A stretch of 64,000 nt of DNA from Cupriavidus consociatus (GCF_017814975.1 NZ_JAGIQA010000001.1:496001-560000), one strand, 5' to 3'. Positions 16,740-25,455 are shown, numbered from the stretch's first letter. Notes: generated by a model not told the origin, from the sequence alone. A program made the numbers and translations.

Positions 16740-16985
16740 ATGAAAGCCGTTCTGTTCAGACGATTGCTGTGTGCCGCGCTGATCGCGGGCGGGACGACGC
16801 TGGCATACGCTGGCAACGAGCGCCCGCGTGACACCGGCGTGGCCTGTGCCCGTGCAGGCAATACATATTGCAACCTTCAGCAGCCGGCCGCCGGGCGTTT
16901 GCCGCATGGCGCCACGACTGAAGCGCGCGTGACCGATGTGACCGATGTGACCGATGTGACCGATGTGACCGATGTGACCGATTGA
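16740..16985 (+). CDS. Small exported protein with C-terminal VTD repeats
   Basis: 81 residues, GGAGG seven bases before ATG and only 12 bases after emrB, so probably the last gene of the efflux operon. Signal peptide at about 1-24 (cleavage near AYA|GN). The mature part is short with two cysteines (VACARAGNTYC), and then six consecutive Val-Thr-Asp units run to the stop codon. They are encoded by six identical 9-bp units at 16929-16982. No known domain. A perfect tandem repeat inside a coding region can change copy number in multiples of three residues without frameshift. Function unknown. Confidence 0.65.
   Translation: MKAVLFRRLLCAALIAGGTTLAYAGNERPRDTGVACARAGNTYCNLQQPAAGRLPHGATTEARVTDVTDVTDVTDVTDVTD
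16929..16982 (+). repeat. Six perfect tandem copies of GTGACCGAT
   Basis: The 9-bp unit is repeated six times without a mismatch and encodes (Val-Thr-Asp)6 directly before the stop codon of the small exported protein. Expected to be length-variable between strains. Confidence 0.95.
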
Positions 16986-17110
16986 TCTTTGGTATCTGGC
17001 AGGGAGAAAGCGATGAATGCAAGAGATCAATGAAGCCTTTGATCTGTCAGTCGTCGTCGCGCGCGCCGGTCGTCGGGACCGGCGCACTAACCAATCTGGA
17101 GGAGCAAACC

Positions 17111-17569
17111 ATGAACATCCAATATATCGAGGATCTGGCCCCGGGCCAGAAATATGGTTCGGGACGGCTGACCGTCGAGCCAGAGCGGATCAAGTCCTTC
17201 GCTGCCGAGTTCGACCCGCAGCCTTTCCATCTCGATGACGCCGCTGCCCGCGACACGCTGTTCCGCGGCCTGGCCGCGAGCGGCTGGCACACGGCGGCGC
17301 TGACCATGCGCCTGCTGGTCGACGGCGAGCTCCGGCCCGCGGGCGGCATCATCGGCGCCGGTTTCGAGGAACTGCGCTGGCCCAAGCCGGTGCGGCCCGG
17401 CGATGCATTGCGTGTCGAGAGCGAGATCCTGGAGGTGCGGACGTCCAGGTCGCGCCCTGACCAGGGCATCGTGAAGGTGCGCATCACGACCTTCAACCAG
17501 CATGACGAACCGGTGCAGGCCGGTGTCGTCAACCTGGTGGTGCAGTGCCGTCCCGGCGGCACAGCGTAA
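17111..17569 (+). CDS. MaoC-like hydratase/dehydratase
   Basis: 152 residues from ATG at 17111 behind GGAGGAG. It has a single hot-dog fold of the MaoC/R-hydratase type: the signature region FAAEFDPQPFHLDDAAAR carries the hydratase motif with the catalytic Asp and His, followed by FRGLAASGWHTAA. Such enzymes hydrate trans-2-enoyl-CoA to (R)-3-hydroxyacyl-CoA, or act on other acyl-CoAs. First gene of a three-gene operon with a ketopantoate-reductase-like gene (12 bases behind) and an enoyl-CoA hydratase. This fits a CoA-dependent degradation route together with the ligase and thiolase encoded on the opposite strand. Exact substrate unknown. Confidence 0.9.
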   Translation: MNIQYIEDLAPGQKYGSGRLTVEPERIKSFAAEFDPQPFHLDDAAARDTLFRGLAASGWHTAALTMRLLVDGELRPAGGIIGAGFEELRWPKPVRPGDALRVESEILEVRTSRSRPDQGIVKVRITTFNQHDEPVQAGVVNLVVQCRPGGTA

Positions 17570-17581
17570 ACGGGAGGCGCC

Positions 17582-18529
17582 ATGAAGATCCTGGTACTCG
17601 GTGCCGGCGCCATGGGCGGCTACTACGGCGCGCGGCTGATCGAGGCGGGCGCGGACGTCACCTTCCTGGTGCGGCCCGCCCGCGCACAGGCCCTGGAACG
17701 CCATGGCCTTGCCGTAGGCAGCGAGCTCGGCGACTTTCATCGCCCGGTCAAGGCCGTCCTGGCCGGCCAGGTAGACGCGCAGTACGACCTCATCCTGCTG
17801 GCATGCAAGACCTACGACCTTGCCGACGCGATCCGGGCGGTCAGTCCCGCCGTGGGCCGGGACACCGCGGTGCTGCCCTTGCTCAACGGGCTCGGCGCCT
17901 ATGACTCGCTCGACCAGTGCTTTGGCAGGGAGCGCGTGCTGGGTGGGGTCGCCTACATTGCGACCACGCTGGCGGCGGACGGAACCGTCATGCACGCCGG
18001 CCGCATGGACCGGCTCGTGGTCGGGCCGCGCGCCGCGCAGGCGTCGGCAATGGCCGCGGAATTCCACGCGCTGCTGTCGCGCGCTGCGGGCACGCGTGAA
18101 GTATCGGGGGCCATCGAGCAAGAGCTCTGGAACAAATGGGCCATGATCGCCGCGGGCGCCGTCATGACATGCCTGATGCGCGGTTCGGTGGCGGACATCA
18201 TGACGACGCAGGATGGCCGCCGGCTGATGCTTGACGCGATGGCCGAGTGCCGCACGGTGGCGCGACTGTGCGGCCATGCCATTCCCGAGCCCGTGGTGGC
18301 TGCCATGCAGTCGCGGCTTTTGGACGAAACCTCGACCTGGGCGGCGTCGATGATGCGGGACATTGCGCAGGGCGCGACACGCATCGAAGCCGACGCCATC
18401 GTCGGCGACCTGATCAGGCGCGGCGCCGCCCACGGGAATGAGCTGCCATTGAGCCGCACGGCTTATTGCCACCTGCAGGTGTACGAGCGCCAGCGCGCTG
18501 CCGCGCAGGCTGCGGCCTCTGCGGCGTGA
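17582..18529 (+). CDS. Ketopantoate reductase-like (ApbA/PanE family) dehydrogenase
   Basis: 315 residues. The N-terminal Rossmann motif is [15 protein letters not shown] (residues 4-18), with a dinucleotide loop ending LVRP that suits NADPH. The C-terminal helical domain shows the family lysine in [18 protein letters not shown]. The family reduces 2-dehydropantoate to pantoate, but many paralogues in catabolic clusters act on other 2-oxo or 3-hydroxy acids. Its position between maoC and an enoyl-CoA hydratase gene argues for a pathway-specific dehydrogenase rather than pantothenate synthesis. Its GGAGGCGCC ribosome site lies just behind the maoC stop. The physiological reaction is not determined. 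Confidence 0.85.
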   Translation: MKILVLGAGAMGGYYGARLIEAGADVTFLVRPARAQALERHGLAVGSELGDFHRPVKAVLAGQVDAQYDLILLACKTYDLADAIRAVSPAVGRDTAVLPLLNGLGAYDSLDQCFGRERVLGGVAYIATTLAADGTVMHAGRMDRLVVGPRAAQASAMAAEFHALLSRAAGTREVSGAIEQELWNKWAMIAAGAVMTCLMRGSVADIMTTQDGRRLMLDAMAECRTVARLCGHAIPEPVVAAMQSRLLDETSTWAASMMRDIAQGATRIEADAIVGDLIRRGAAHGNELPLSRTAYCHLQVYERQRAAAQAAASAA

Positions 18530-18565
18530 ATGCGCCCGCTCACCCAAACCACGAAGAATCACGAC

Positions 18566-19375
18566 ATGACGAATTTTTCCTCCCTGTTGCAGCGCACGGA
18601 AGGCAGCGTGCGGGTGCTCACCATCAACAACCCGGGCAAGCGCAACGCCATTGCGGCGGATCTTTATGACAACATCCGCGCCGCGCTGGCCGCCGCCGCG
18701 GACGATCCGGCGGTGGGCGCCATCGTGTTGACCGGCGCCGATAACTACTTCTGCGCGGGCGGCGACCTGACATTGATCAGCAAGCGGCGCGAACTGACCT
18801 ACGACGAGCGCATCGAGAAGCTGGGGCACCTGCACGACGTCGTGTGCAAGCTGCGCGACTTTCCCAAGCCGATCGTCGCGGCGGTGGAGGGCGGCGCGGC
18901 GGGCGCGGGCTTCTCGCTGGCACTGGCCTGCGACCTGCTGGTGGCATCCGCCGGCGCGGCCTTCTCGATTGCCTATGTGAAAGTGGGGCTGACACCGGAT
19001 GGCGGCATCACTGGCCTGCTGGCGCAGAGCCTGTCGCGGCAGGTGCTGACGCAGCTCGCGCTGAGCGGCGACCGGATTACGGCCGAGCAGCTGCAGCAGT
19101 TCGGCGTGGTCAACCAGCTGGTCGAGGCGGGGCAGGCCGGCGCGGCTGCGATCGCGCTGGCGGCGCGGCTTGCGCAGGGCCCGCAACAGGCGCTGGGTTC
19201 GATCAAGGCGCTGTGCCGGCATGCGCACGAACGCACGCTCGATGACCAGCTCGAAGCGGAACGGGTGGCGATGGCCGTGGCCCAGGGCGGCGCGGAAGCC
19301 GCGGAGGGCATCGCTGCCTTCCTGGAAAAACGTCCCGTGGACTTTGCCCGCCTGCGCCGCGGCGATCCGGCATAG
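18566..19375 (+). CDS. Enoyl-CoA hydratase/isomerase family protein
   Basis: 269 residues from ATG at 18566 (a start at 18530 would add 12). Crotonase signatures: GKRNAIAADLYDNI, the oxyanion-hole strand NYFCAGGDLTLIS, and AAVEGGAAGAGFSLALACDLL. The active-site loop reads VGLTPDGGITGLLAQSL, in which the typical catalytic glutamate position is occupied by Asp/Gly as in PaaG-like isomerases and some ring-modifying enzymes. This makes plain hydratase activity uncertain. Third gene of the maoC operon; a 7-bp inverted repeat behind it (19402-19425) separates it from the convergent Bug gene. Confidence 0.88.
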   Translation: MTNFSSLLQRTEGSVRVLTINNPGKRNAIAADLYDNIRAALAAAADDPAVGAIVLTGADNYFCAGGDLTLISKRRELTYDERIEKLGHLHDVVCKLRDFPKPIVAAVEGGAAGAGFSLALACDLLVASAGAAFSIAYVKVGLTPDGGITGLLAQSLSRQVLTQLALSGDRITAEQLQQFGVVNQLVEAGQAGAAAIALAARLAQGPQQALGSIKALCRHAHERTLDDQLEAERVAMAVAQGGAEAAEGIAAFLEKRPVDFARLRRGDPA

Positions 19376-19401
19376 CCGCGGCAGCGGGGCTGCCCGCATT
19401 G

Positions 19402-19425
19402 ATGCCGGGCTCTAGTGTCCGGCAT
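19402..19425. terminator. Hairpin between convergent operons
   Basis: ATGCCGG (19402-19408) and CCGGCAT (19419-19425) form a 7-bp stem with a ten-base loop, between the stop codons at 19375 and 19436 of converging genes. No T-run, so only a moderate terminator candidate. Confidence 0.4.
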
Positions 19426-19435
19426 TACCGCTGCA

Positions 19436-20437
19436 TTACTGCCCGGCGAGCTTCAGGCTCCTGGCAATGCGGGTCAGCTTGGCGTGTTCGTTGCTCAGGA
19501 AGGCTTGCGCCTGGGCCATCGTGAGCGGCTCGATCGCGCGCTGCAGATTGACGGAGCGCCGGGTACGGTTCTCCGGGCTGCCCACCCAGGCATTCATGGC
19601 CTCCACCAGTCGTGCCGCGGCCGCGTCCGGGGTATCCGGCGGCGCCAGCACGCCCGCCCACTGGCTGTACTCGAAGTCGGCAAGGCCGGTGGTTTCCGAC
19701 AGCGCCGGCACATCGGGCAGCGACGGATGCCGAGCCTTGCTGGCGACGCCGAGCGGGCGGAAGCGGCCGGCCTTGATCATGCCGTAGGTGGGGCCGCCCA
19801 TCGGAATGAAGGTCAGGTCTACCTGCGCGCCCGCGATATCGCTGGTGACCGGTGCCGCGCCCTTGTACGGGACTTCGAGGAAGCGCACGCCGGTACGGGC
19901 CTGGAAGTCGGCGCCGACCAGGTGGGGGGCCGAGCCCGGGCCCCAGTGCGCCAGCGACAACGGGCGGTTCTTCGGGTTCTTCGCGTAGGCGATGACCTCG
20001 TCGACGTTCCGGAATGGCAGCGAGGGATTCGAGACCAGGATGAAGTCGGAAATCCCGCTGAAGCCCGCCAGCTTGAATTTCTCCGGTGAATACCTCGCCG
20101 ATGCGATGGTCAGTGGCGCGACCAGGAAGTCGATGCCGGTCGTGCCCAGCAGCGTGTAGCCATCATTGGCGGCGCGCAGTACGTTCATGGCACAGATCGA
20201 ACCGCTCGCCCCGGGGAGGTTGTCGGCAAGGACGTTCTGTCCGAGGCTTCTCTTCATCACGACGGCTGCCGCGCGGATCGATTCATCCGCCGGGCCACCG
20301 GCGGGAAATGCGACCTTGACGACCACCGGCTTGCTCGGGTAGGTGCTGTCGGCCCGCAGCCAGGATGGCGCAAGCATGGCCGGCACGGCGCCGCAGGCCA
20401 TTTGCAGCAGGCGGCGGCGCGATAGCTGGATAGTCAT
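19436..20437 (-). CDS. Bug/TctC-family periplasmic substrate-binding protein
   Basis: 333 residues from ATG at 20437 behind GAGGAGA. The N-terminus SRRRLLQMACGAVPAML looks like a twin-arginine signal. The mature protein has the Bug signatures VVVKVAFPAGGPADESIRAA, NLPGASGSICAMNVLRAA, DGYTLLGTT and the second-domain VPYKGAAPVTSDIAGAQVD. Bug proteins bind carboxylated ligands with high affinity. No TctA/TctB membrane genes are present, so it is an orphan receptor, which is common in Burkholderiales. It is the last gene of the thiolase-hydratase-ligase-Bug operon (24471 down to 19436), so its ligand is probably the pathway substrate or an intermediate. Confidence 0.92.
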   Translation of the reverse strand: MTIQLSRRRLLQMACGAVPAMLAPSWLRADSTYPSKPVVVKVAFPAGGPADESIRAAAVVMKRSLGQNVLADNLPGASGSICAMNVLRAANDGYTLLGTTGIDFLVAPLTIASARYSPEKFKLAGFSGISDFILVSNPSLPFRNVDEVIAYAKNPKNRPLSLAHWGPGSAPHLVGADFQARTGVRFLEVPYKGAAPVTSDIAGAQVDLTFIPMGGPTYGMIKAGRFRPLGVASKARHPSLPDVPALSETTGLADFEYSQWAGVLAPPDTPDAAAARLVEAMNAWVGSPENRTRRSVNLQRAIEPLTMAQAQAFLSNEHAKLTRIARSLKLAGQ

Positions 20438-20526
20438 GGTTGTCTCCTCGATGGATTGCCGGCAGCGCATCCCCGGATGGGGCGGCTGCCGGCAGGCACT
20501 GCTTCTGGTGAGGTTGGCTGGGCGGA

Positions 20527-22464
20527 CTATTCGTAGACCACCGCGTACTTGATGGTCAGCGTGGCGAAGGCCTTGCCGATGCTCGCGACGGCGGCCTCCC
20601 GCTCTTCGGCGCTCAGGGCGGACGGCAGCACCAGCGTGGACAGCAGCCCCTGATCGCCCCGGTCTTCGATGCGGATATCGACAAGCGGCACGGGCGTCTG
20701 CGCATTGACCTCGGCAAGCATCTGCCGTTGCGCGCGCAGCACGGCGTCGCTGCGCAGCGAGTTCTTCTGGATCTTGCCGACGGCAGTCTTGGGAATGGCA
20801 TCGACAAGGTAGAACTGCTTGGGCACGGCCGCGCGTTCCGGGATCACCTCGTAGGCGTAGTGCTTGATGCGGCCGAGCGGGTAGGTGCTGCCGGGCTTGA
20901 GCGCGATGTACGCCACCGGCAGCTCCCCGGCATGCGCGTCGGGCAGCCCGACCGCGGCGGCATCGAAGACCTCCGGGTGGCGATACAGCGCCTCTTCGAT
21001 CATGCGCGGGTCGATATTGTTGCCCCCGCGGATGATCAGGTCCTTGGCCCGCCCGGTCAGCCAGAAGTAGCCGTCCTCGTCCGCATAGCCCAGGTCGCCG
21101 GTATTGAACCAGCCGCCTTCGAACCAGATGCTCTTGTTTTGCTCGGGATTCAGGTAGCCGGCGAAGATGTTGGGACCGCGCACCACCACGATGCCGGGTT
21201 CCCCCGGCTCGCAGTCGCGCTGGATGCGCCCGTCCGCTATCTTGACCACCTTCATCTCCTGGTAGGCCATGGGCAGGCCGATGGAGCCGATGCGGCGCTG
21301 GCCATAGCGCGGGTTGGTGGCGCTGAGCGCGGTCCCTTCGGTCAGGCCGTAGCCCTCGAAGATCAGCGCGCCGGTCTGCCGTTCGAACGCTTCGGCGACG
21401 GCCATCGACAACGGCGCGGTGCCGCAGCTTGCCGCCTTGAGCGAGCTGATGTCGGCGTCGCCGACCGGGATATTCAGCGCCATGTTGACCACGCTTGGCA
21501 CCATGCCGAGCGCGGTGACGCCGAAGTGCCCGACGATCTGCCAGAGATTGCGGATGACGGAAGGATCGCGCCAGCCGCTCGAGGTCAGCAGCACCACCGA
21601 GGCGCCGCGCGCCAGCGGCATCAGGCAATTGGTCAACACGCCGGTGACATGGAACATCGGCACGCCGCAGACGCGGACATCCTCGGGCTGCACGTCGATC
21701 TGCATCGCGCTGACCCACGCCATCGCCACTTCGTTGCCATGGGTGTGCAGCGCCAGCTTGGGCGTGCCGGTAGTGCCGCCGGTATGGAACATCGAAGCGG
21801 TGTCGCCCGGGGAGAACACCCGCTGGCTGTCAAGCGACTCGCTGTCGAAGCGCTCGAGCGCGGCGTCGAGATCGACGATGCCCGCCTCGCTCGCCTTGCC
21901 GCCGCCCGCCTTGATCCAGTGCTGCACGCCGGGCAGCTCGCGGCGCACCAGCATGGCCTTGTGCCAGGCTTCGATATCCGGGTCGGGGCCGTAGGCAATC
22001 ACCGCCTTGGCGCCGGCATTGCGCAGCAGCGCCGCGATGATCTCGGGCTCGAGCATCCAGTTGACCGGGCACGCGATGCCGGTTGCTTCGCTGCCCCAGA
22101 TCGCGTATTGCGATTCCGGCGTCACCGGCATCAGCACCCCGATCACGTCATCGGCGCCGAGGCCGAGCGAGTGCAGCAGGTTGGCGGTCTGCGTGATGCG
22201 CCCGAACATCTGCGCATGGGTAATGGTGACCGACTTGGCGAGTTCGTCGCCGGAAGTGAAATAGTGCAGCGCGGGCGCCTCCGGCGCACGGTCGCGCGCC
22301 AGGCGCAGCAACTCGTAGGTGCTGTCAGGCAGGCGGCGGTCGGCAAGCGGTGTCTGCTCGAAGCGGCGGATATCGGCAAGCGCCGTCACCGTCAGCCTCG
22401 GCCGGTAAGGGTCCGGCTGTACCAGGTCGGCGGCCGCCTGCACGCGTGTAGTGAGCTGCGTCAT
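20527..22464 (-). CDS. Acyl-CoA synthetase (AMP-forming)
   Basis: 645 residues, ANL superfamily. It activates a carboxylic acid through an acyl-adenylate to the CoA thioester. The P-loop-like motif HTGGTTGTPKLALHTHG, the A5 motif FEGYGLTEG, the A7/A8 region NTGDLGYADEDGYFWLTGRAKDLI followed by RGGNNIDP, and the lysine motif PKTAVGKIQK are all present. An N-terminal extension of about 50 residues and a longer C-terminal tail make it larger than the usual 520-560. The gene starts 2 bases behind the hydratase stop and belongs to the thiolase operon. It is the probable entry step that puts the imported acid on CoA; substrate not predictable from sequence. Confidence 0.92.
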   Translation of the reverse strand: MTQLTTRVQAAADLVQPDPYRPRLTVTALADIRRFEQTPLADRRLPDSTYELLRLARDRAPEAPALHYFTSGDELAKSVTITHAQMFGRITQTANLLHSLGLGADDVIGVLMPVTPESQYAIWGSEATGIACPVNWMLEPEIIAALLRNAGAKAVIAYGPDPDIEAWHKAMLVRRELPGVQHWIKAGGGKASEAGIVDLDAALERFDSESLDSQRVFSPGDTASMFHTGGTTGTPKLALHTHGNEVAMAWVSAMQIDVQPEDVRVCGVPMFHVTGVLTNCLMPLARGASVVLLTSSGWRDPSVIRNLWQIVGHFGVTALGMVPSVVNMALNIPVGDADISSLKAASCGTAPLSMAVAEAFERQTGALIFEGYGLTEGTALSATNPRYGQRRIGSIGLPMAYQEMKVVKIADGRIQRDCEPGEPGIVVVRGPNIFAGYLNPEQNKSIWFEGGWFNTGDLGYADEDGYFWLTGRAKDLIIRGGNNIDPRMIEEALYRHPEVFDAAAVGLPDAHAGELPVAYIALKPGSTYPLGRIKHYAYEVIPERAAVPKQFYLVDAIPKTAVGKIQKNSLRSDAVLRAQRQMLAEVNAQTPVPLVDIRIEDRGDQGLLSTLVLPSALSAEEREAAVASIGKAFATLTIKYAVVYE

Positions 22465-22466
22465 GT

Positions 22467-23258
22467 TCAGACTCCGCGATAGACCGGACGGCGCTTGTTG
22501 AGGAATGCCTCGCCGCCTTCATGCATGTCTTCGGTGCTGAAGAGCGTGGCAAACGCGAGCTGTTCCAGCATCAGCGCGGTATCCAGCGTGGCGTCCTGGC
22601 CGTTGTTGATCATCAGCTTGGCCATCGCGATGGAGTGCGGCGATTTCTCGGCAATGCGCTGCACGTAGGCCTTTGCCTCGGCCAGCAGTTCGTCCGCGGG
22701 CACCACCTTGTTGACCAGGCCGATGCGGTAGGCCTCGTCGGGTTTGATGATTTCGCCGGTAAAGATCATTTCCTTGGCGCGTGTCGCGCCGACCAGGCGG
22801 GTCAGCCGCTGCGTGCCCCCACGCCCCGGGATCAGGCCGACGTTGGTCTCGGTCTGGCCCATCAGGGCATTGTCCGCGGCGACGCGCAGGTCGCACGCCA
22901 TGGCGAGTTCCAGGCCGCCGCCAAAGCACGGCCCGGCGATGGCCGCGACCACGGGGATGGTGCTGTGATGGATCAGCGCCCACAGGTCGGGCGCGCCGCT
23001 GGTCGGCACGAAGGCTTCGATCGGCCGGCGCGCGAGCATTTCGGGAATGTCGCCGCCCGCCACGAAGGCCTTGGTGCCGCCCCACAGGACGATGCCGCGA
23101 ACCGTGCGGTCCGCCATCAGCGACGACAGCGCCGCGTAAAGGTCGCTGCGCAGTCCCGTGTTCAGCGCGTTGTACTTCTCCAGCCGGTTCATGGTGACGA
23201 CGGCGCAGGGGCCGTCGCGGTCGATAAAGACGGTGTCGTACTCGGTGATGTCGGTCAT
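22467..23258 (-). CDS. Enoyl-CoA hydratase
   Basis: 263 residues. Canonical crotonase features: MNRLEKYNALNTGLRSDLY, the oxyanion-hole strand TKAFVAGGDIPEML, AIAGPCFGGGLELAMACDLR, and the active-site loop NVGLIPGRGGTQRLTRLVG, which matches true hydratases better than the other two crotonases of this window. It likely hydrates the enoyl-CoA formed after activation. It lies between the acyl-CoA synthetase (2 bases downstream) and the thiolase (28 bases upstream), all on the minus strand. GGAG lies before the start. Confidence 0.92.
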   Translation of the reverse strand: MTDITEYDTVFIDRDGPCAVVTMNRLEKYNALNTGLRSDLYAALSSLMADRTVRGIVLWGGTKAFVAGGDIPEMLARRPIEAFVPTSGAPDLWALIHHSTIPVVAAIAGPCFGGGLELAMACDLRVAADNALMGQTETNVGLIPGRGGTQRLTRLVGATRAKEMIFTGEIIKPDEAYRIGLVNKVVPADELLAEAKAYVQRIAEKSPHSIAMAKLMINNGQDATLDTALMLEQLAFATLFSTEDMHEGGEAFLNKRRPVYRGV

Positions 23259-23286
23259 CGGTGTCTCCGTTATTGCTGTGGGGTGC

Positions 23287-24471
23287 TTAGTGGATGAACT
23301 CGAACAGGCCGGCCGCGCCCATGCCGCCGGCAGCGCACATGGTCACGACGCCATACCTGGCCTTGCGGCGGCGGCCTTCGAGCAGGATGTGGCCGGTCTG
23401 GCGCGCCCCGGTCATGCCATACGGGTGGCCGATGGCGATGGCGCCGCCATTGACGTTGACGCGCTCCAGCGGCAGGCCGAGCTTGTCGATGCAGTACAGC
23501 GCCTGGCAGGCGAAGGCTTCGTTGAGCTCCCACAGGTCGATGTCGTCGATGGAAAGCTCGTTGCGCTCCAGCAGGCGCGGCACCGCGCGCACCGGGCCCA
23601 CGCCCATTTCGTCCGGTTCCACGCCGGCGGTGGCCAGGCTGACGAAGTAGCCGAGCGGTTCCAGGCCGCGGCGTTCAGCCTCACGCTCGGACATCACCAC
23701 CAGCGCCGCCGCGCCGTCGGACAACTGGCTGGAGTTGCCGGCCGTCACCTGGTAGCCCTCGCCCTTCACGGCGGGCAGCGCACCCAGGCCCGCCAGCGTG
23801 GTGTCGGGACGGACGCCTTCGTCGGCCTCGAGCAGGAACTCCACCGTCGAAGTCTCGCCGGTCACCTTATCCTTGACCGACTTCACCGTTGACAGCGGGA
23901 CGATTTCCTCGGCGTAGCGGCCCGCCTTCTGTGCTTCCACGGTCAGTTGCTGGCTGCGCAGCGCGAACGCGTCGGAGCGCTGGCGCGACATGCCGTAGCG
24001 CTCGGCCAGGATTTCGGCCGTATCGATCATATGCAGGTAGACGTCGGGGCGGTTCTTCGCCAGCCACGCTTCCTGCTGGGCCACCTTCAGCGTGACCGGT
24101 TGCGACAGGCTGATGGATTCGACACCACCTGCCACCATCACCGGCACCTTGTCGATCAGCACGCGCTGCGCGGCAAACGCCACCGCCTGCAGGCCCGACG
24201 CGCAGAAGCGGGTCAGGGTCGTGCCGCTGACGGAGACCGGCAGGCCGGCGCGGATGCCGCCTTGCCGGGCGACGTTGCCGCCGGTTGCGGCGATGGGCTG
24301 GCCGCAGCCGAAGATGATGTCCTCGACTTCCGCGCCGTCGATTCCCGCGCGCTGGACGGCATGCTGGATGGCATGGCCCGCCATGGTTGCGCCATGGGTC
24401 ATGTTGAATGCGCCCCGGGTGGCTTTGCCGATCGGGGTGCGGGCAAACGAAACGATCACTGCACGCGACAT
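23287..24471 (-). CDS. Acetyl-CoA C-acyltransferase (thiolase)
   Basis: 394 residues from ATG at 24471 behind AAAGGAG (the ten extra codons upstream lack a ribosome site). The thiolase active-site residues are visible: the nucleophilic Cys in [17 protein letters not shown], the histidine in [16 protein letters not shown] and the second cysteine in [16 protein letters not shown] near the C-terminus. It cleaves 3-oxoacyl-CoA with CoA, releasing acetyl-CoA or succinyl-CoA. First gene of the operon thiolase-hydratase-ligase-Bug. Its promoter holds the box TAGACAGTGGATACA at 24524-24538, 52 bases upstream of the start, and an inverted exact copy at 24648-24662. Confidence 0.94.
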   Translation of the reverse strand: MSRAVIVSFARTPIGKATRGAFNMTHGATMAGHAIQHAVQRAGIDGAEVEDIIFGCGQPIAATGGNVARQGGIRAGLPVSVSGTTLTRFCASGLQAVAFAAQRVLIDKVPVMVAGGVESISLSQPVTLKVAQQEAWLAKNRPDVYLHMIDTAEILAERYGMSRQRSDAFALRSQQLTVEAQKAGRYAEEIVPLSTVKSVKDKVTGETSTVEFLLEADEGVRPDTTLAGLGALPAVKGEGYQVTAGNSSQLSDGAAALVVMSEREAERRGLEPLGYFVSLATAGVEPDEMGVGPVRAVPRLLERNELSIDDIDLWELNEAFACQALYCIDKLGLPLERVNVNGGAIAIGHPYGMTGARQTGHILLEGRRRKARYGVVTMCAAGGMGAAGLFEFIH

Positions 24472-24523
24472 GGGTTCTCCTTTGTGGATGAGAGCGGGCA
24501 CTGCTGGCCCGCCGGATCGAATA

Positions 24524-24538
24524 TAGACAGTGGATACA
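24524..24538 (-). promoter_or_regulatory. Box A, TAGACAGTGGATACA, thiolase promoter
   Basis: 15-bp box; its reverse complement recurs exactly at 24648-24662, and two variants with one changed dinucleotide (GC for AG) lie at 24847 and 31326. The outer bases form TA...TA half-sites (TGTA-N9-TACA in the copies with full flanks). Probably the site of a dimeric regulator. Confidence 0.6.
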
Positions 24539-24647
24539 TTTGGGCGTCTGGTGAGCTGTGTTTTGCCTCGGACAAGATCTGGAAGCGTTGAGAGGCCGGA
24601 TGCTTCGCATGGCTTGCTGCGTCAGTGCAGTCGACGCAGGCACTCAG

Positions 24648-24662
24648 TGTATCCACTGTCTA
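24648..24662 (+). promoter_or_regulatory. Box B, TGTATCCACTGTCTA
   Basis: Exact inverted copy of box A, 109 bases away, with flanks completing TGTATCCACTGTCTACA. It may allow looping or cooperative binding between the two divergent promoters. Confidence 0.6.
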
Positions 24663-24846
24663 CATACTAGGATTGCCGCCGCGCCGGCGTCAAGGAGTCG
24701 TTGGACAAGGTCGGGTTTACCTCCCTGTCGATGCGTTGGCGCCGCGGCGTCAGCCGGATCGGCGCAGGCGCTTTCGTTGCTAGGGTTTGCACTAGGGGCA
24801 AATGGCTTCCCGTTCCTTGACGCAGGCTGATGCGCTCCCTAGCATA

Positions 24847-24861
24847 TAGACGCTGGATACA
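24847..24861 (+). promoter_or_regulatory. Box C, TAGACGCTGGATACA, coxG-like promoter
   Basis: Differs from box A only at two central bases and is identical to box D at 31326. It ends 52 bases before the TTG start of the coxG-like gene. Confidence 0.6.
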
Positions 24862-24913
24862 TTGATGGCCAGCGATGCGGTGACGGGATAGCAGAAGTCG
24901 AAAGGAGCGAATA

Positions 24914-25393
24914 TTGGAATTCACTGGCACACAGGTAATCAAGGCTTCCAGGGCAGAGGTCTGGAAGCGGTTGAACGATCCCGCGACCTTGCAGCAATGC
25001 CTGCCGGGATGCGAGCAATACGAGCAAGGCGAGGACGGCAGTTATGAGGCGGTCATCGTCGCGGCCGTCGGGCCGATCAAGGCCCGCTTCAAGGGAACCG
25101 TCCGCTTTTCCGGACACGAAGCAGGCATCGGCTACCACATCGAAGGCAGCGGCAGCGGTGGCGTCGCGGGATACGGCAAGCTGGGCGCCGACGTCCGGCT
25201 GGAAGACGCCGATGGCGGTACCACGCTGCACTATGTGGCCGCGGCACAGATCGGCGGAAAGCTCGCACAGATCGGATCCCGGCTGGTGGGATCGGTGGCG
25301 AACAAGTTCCTCGCAGAATTCTTTTCCCGCTTTGAGCAGCGGGTCACGCAGGAGATGGAGCGAAGTGCCTCCCTGGAAGCTTCCCTGGGGTAG
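24914..25393 (+). CDS. CoxG-like SRPBCC protein (CO dehydrogenase subunit G family)
   Basis: 159 residues with a TTG start preceded by AAAGGAG at six bases. The protein matches the CoxG pattern: EFTGTQVIKASRAEVWKRLNDPATLQQCLPGCE, then YEAVIVAAVGPIKARFKGTV and a C-terminal amphipathic helix LVGSVANKFLAEFFSRFEQRV. CoxG proteins of CO and other molybdenum hydroxylases recruit or help maturation of the enzyme at the membrane. It precedes the coxS-coxL-coxM-type operon by 115 bases but has its own promoter box (C), while coxS has the other operator type. Thus the same hydroxylase system seems to be served by two regulators. Confidence 0.88.
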   Translation: MEFTGTQVIKASRAEVWKRLNDPATLQQCLPGCEQYEQGEDGSYEAVIVAAVGPIKARFKGTVRFSGHEAGIGYHIEGSGSGGVAGYGKLGADVRLEDADGGTTLHYVAAAQIGGKLAQIGSRLVGSVANKFLAEFFSRFEQRVTQEMERSASLEASLG

Positions 25394-25435
25394 GCTTCAG
25401 GCGGAAAGGGAGTACATCAAAAAATTTTTCCGTTT

Positions 25436-25455
25436 AGTATGATGATCGTAATACT
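25436..25455. promoter_or_regulatory. TetR-type operator upstream of coxSLM (site 1)
   Basis: AGTATGATGATCGTAATACT, an imperfect palindrome, lies 53 bases before the coxS-type start. Its reverse complement AGTATTACGATCATCATACT aligns with the sites before the tetR gene (31166) and the MFS gene (31412) around the shared core AT[GT]ACGATC[AG]TCAT. Confidence 0.7.

Larger units (their letters stand above)
24472..24913. other. 442-base divergent promoter region, thiolase operon / coxG-like gene
   Basis: No credible gene. It contains three of the four TAGAC-type boxes (24524-24538, 24648-24662, 24847-24861) and the ribosome sites of the two divergent genes. The boxes nearest each start codon are both separated from it by 52 bases. 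Confidence 0.7.

Noticed and set aside
16929..16982. CRISPR array
   Set aside because: The units are contiguous 9-bp repeats without spacers and lie in a coding frame.
14694..17087. 797-codon minus-strand ORF opposite the emrA/emrB genes
   Set aside because: His/Arg/Gln-rich, no domain, and exactly antisense to two well-identified transporter genes.
17087..19399. 770-codon minus-strand ORF opposite the maoC operon
   Set aside because: Low-complexity Arg/His/Gln composition without motifs; shadow of three real genes.
20728..22482. 584-codon plus-strand ORF opposite the acyl-CoA synthetase
   Set aside because: Antisense shadow; the minus-strand frame has all ligase motifs.
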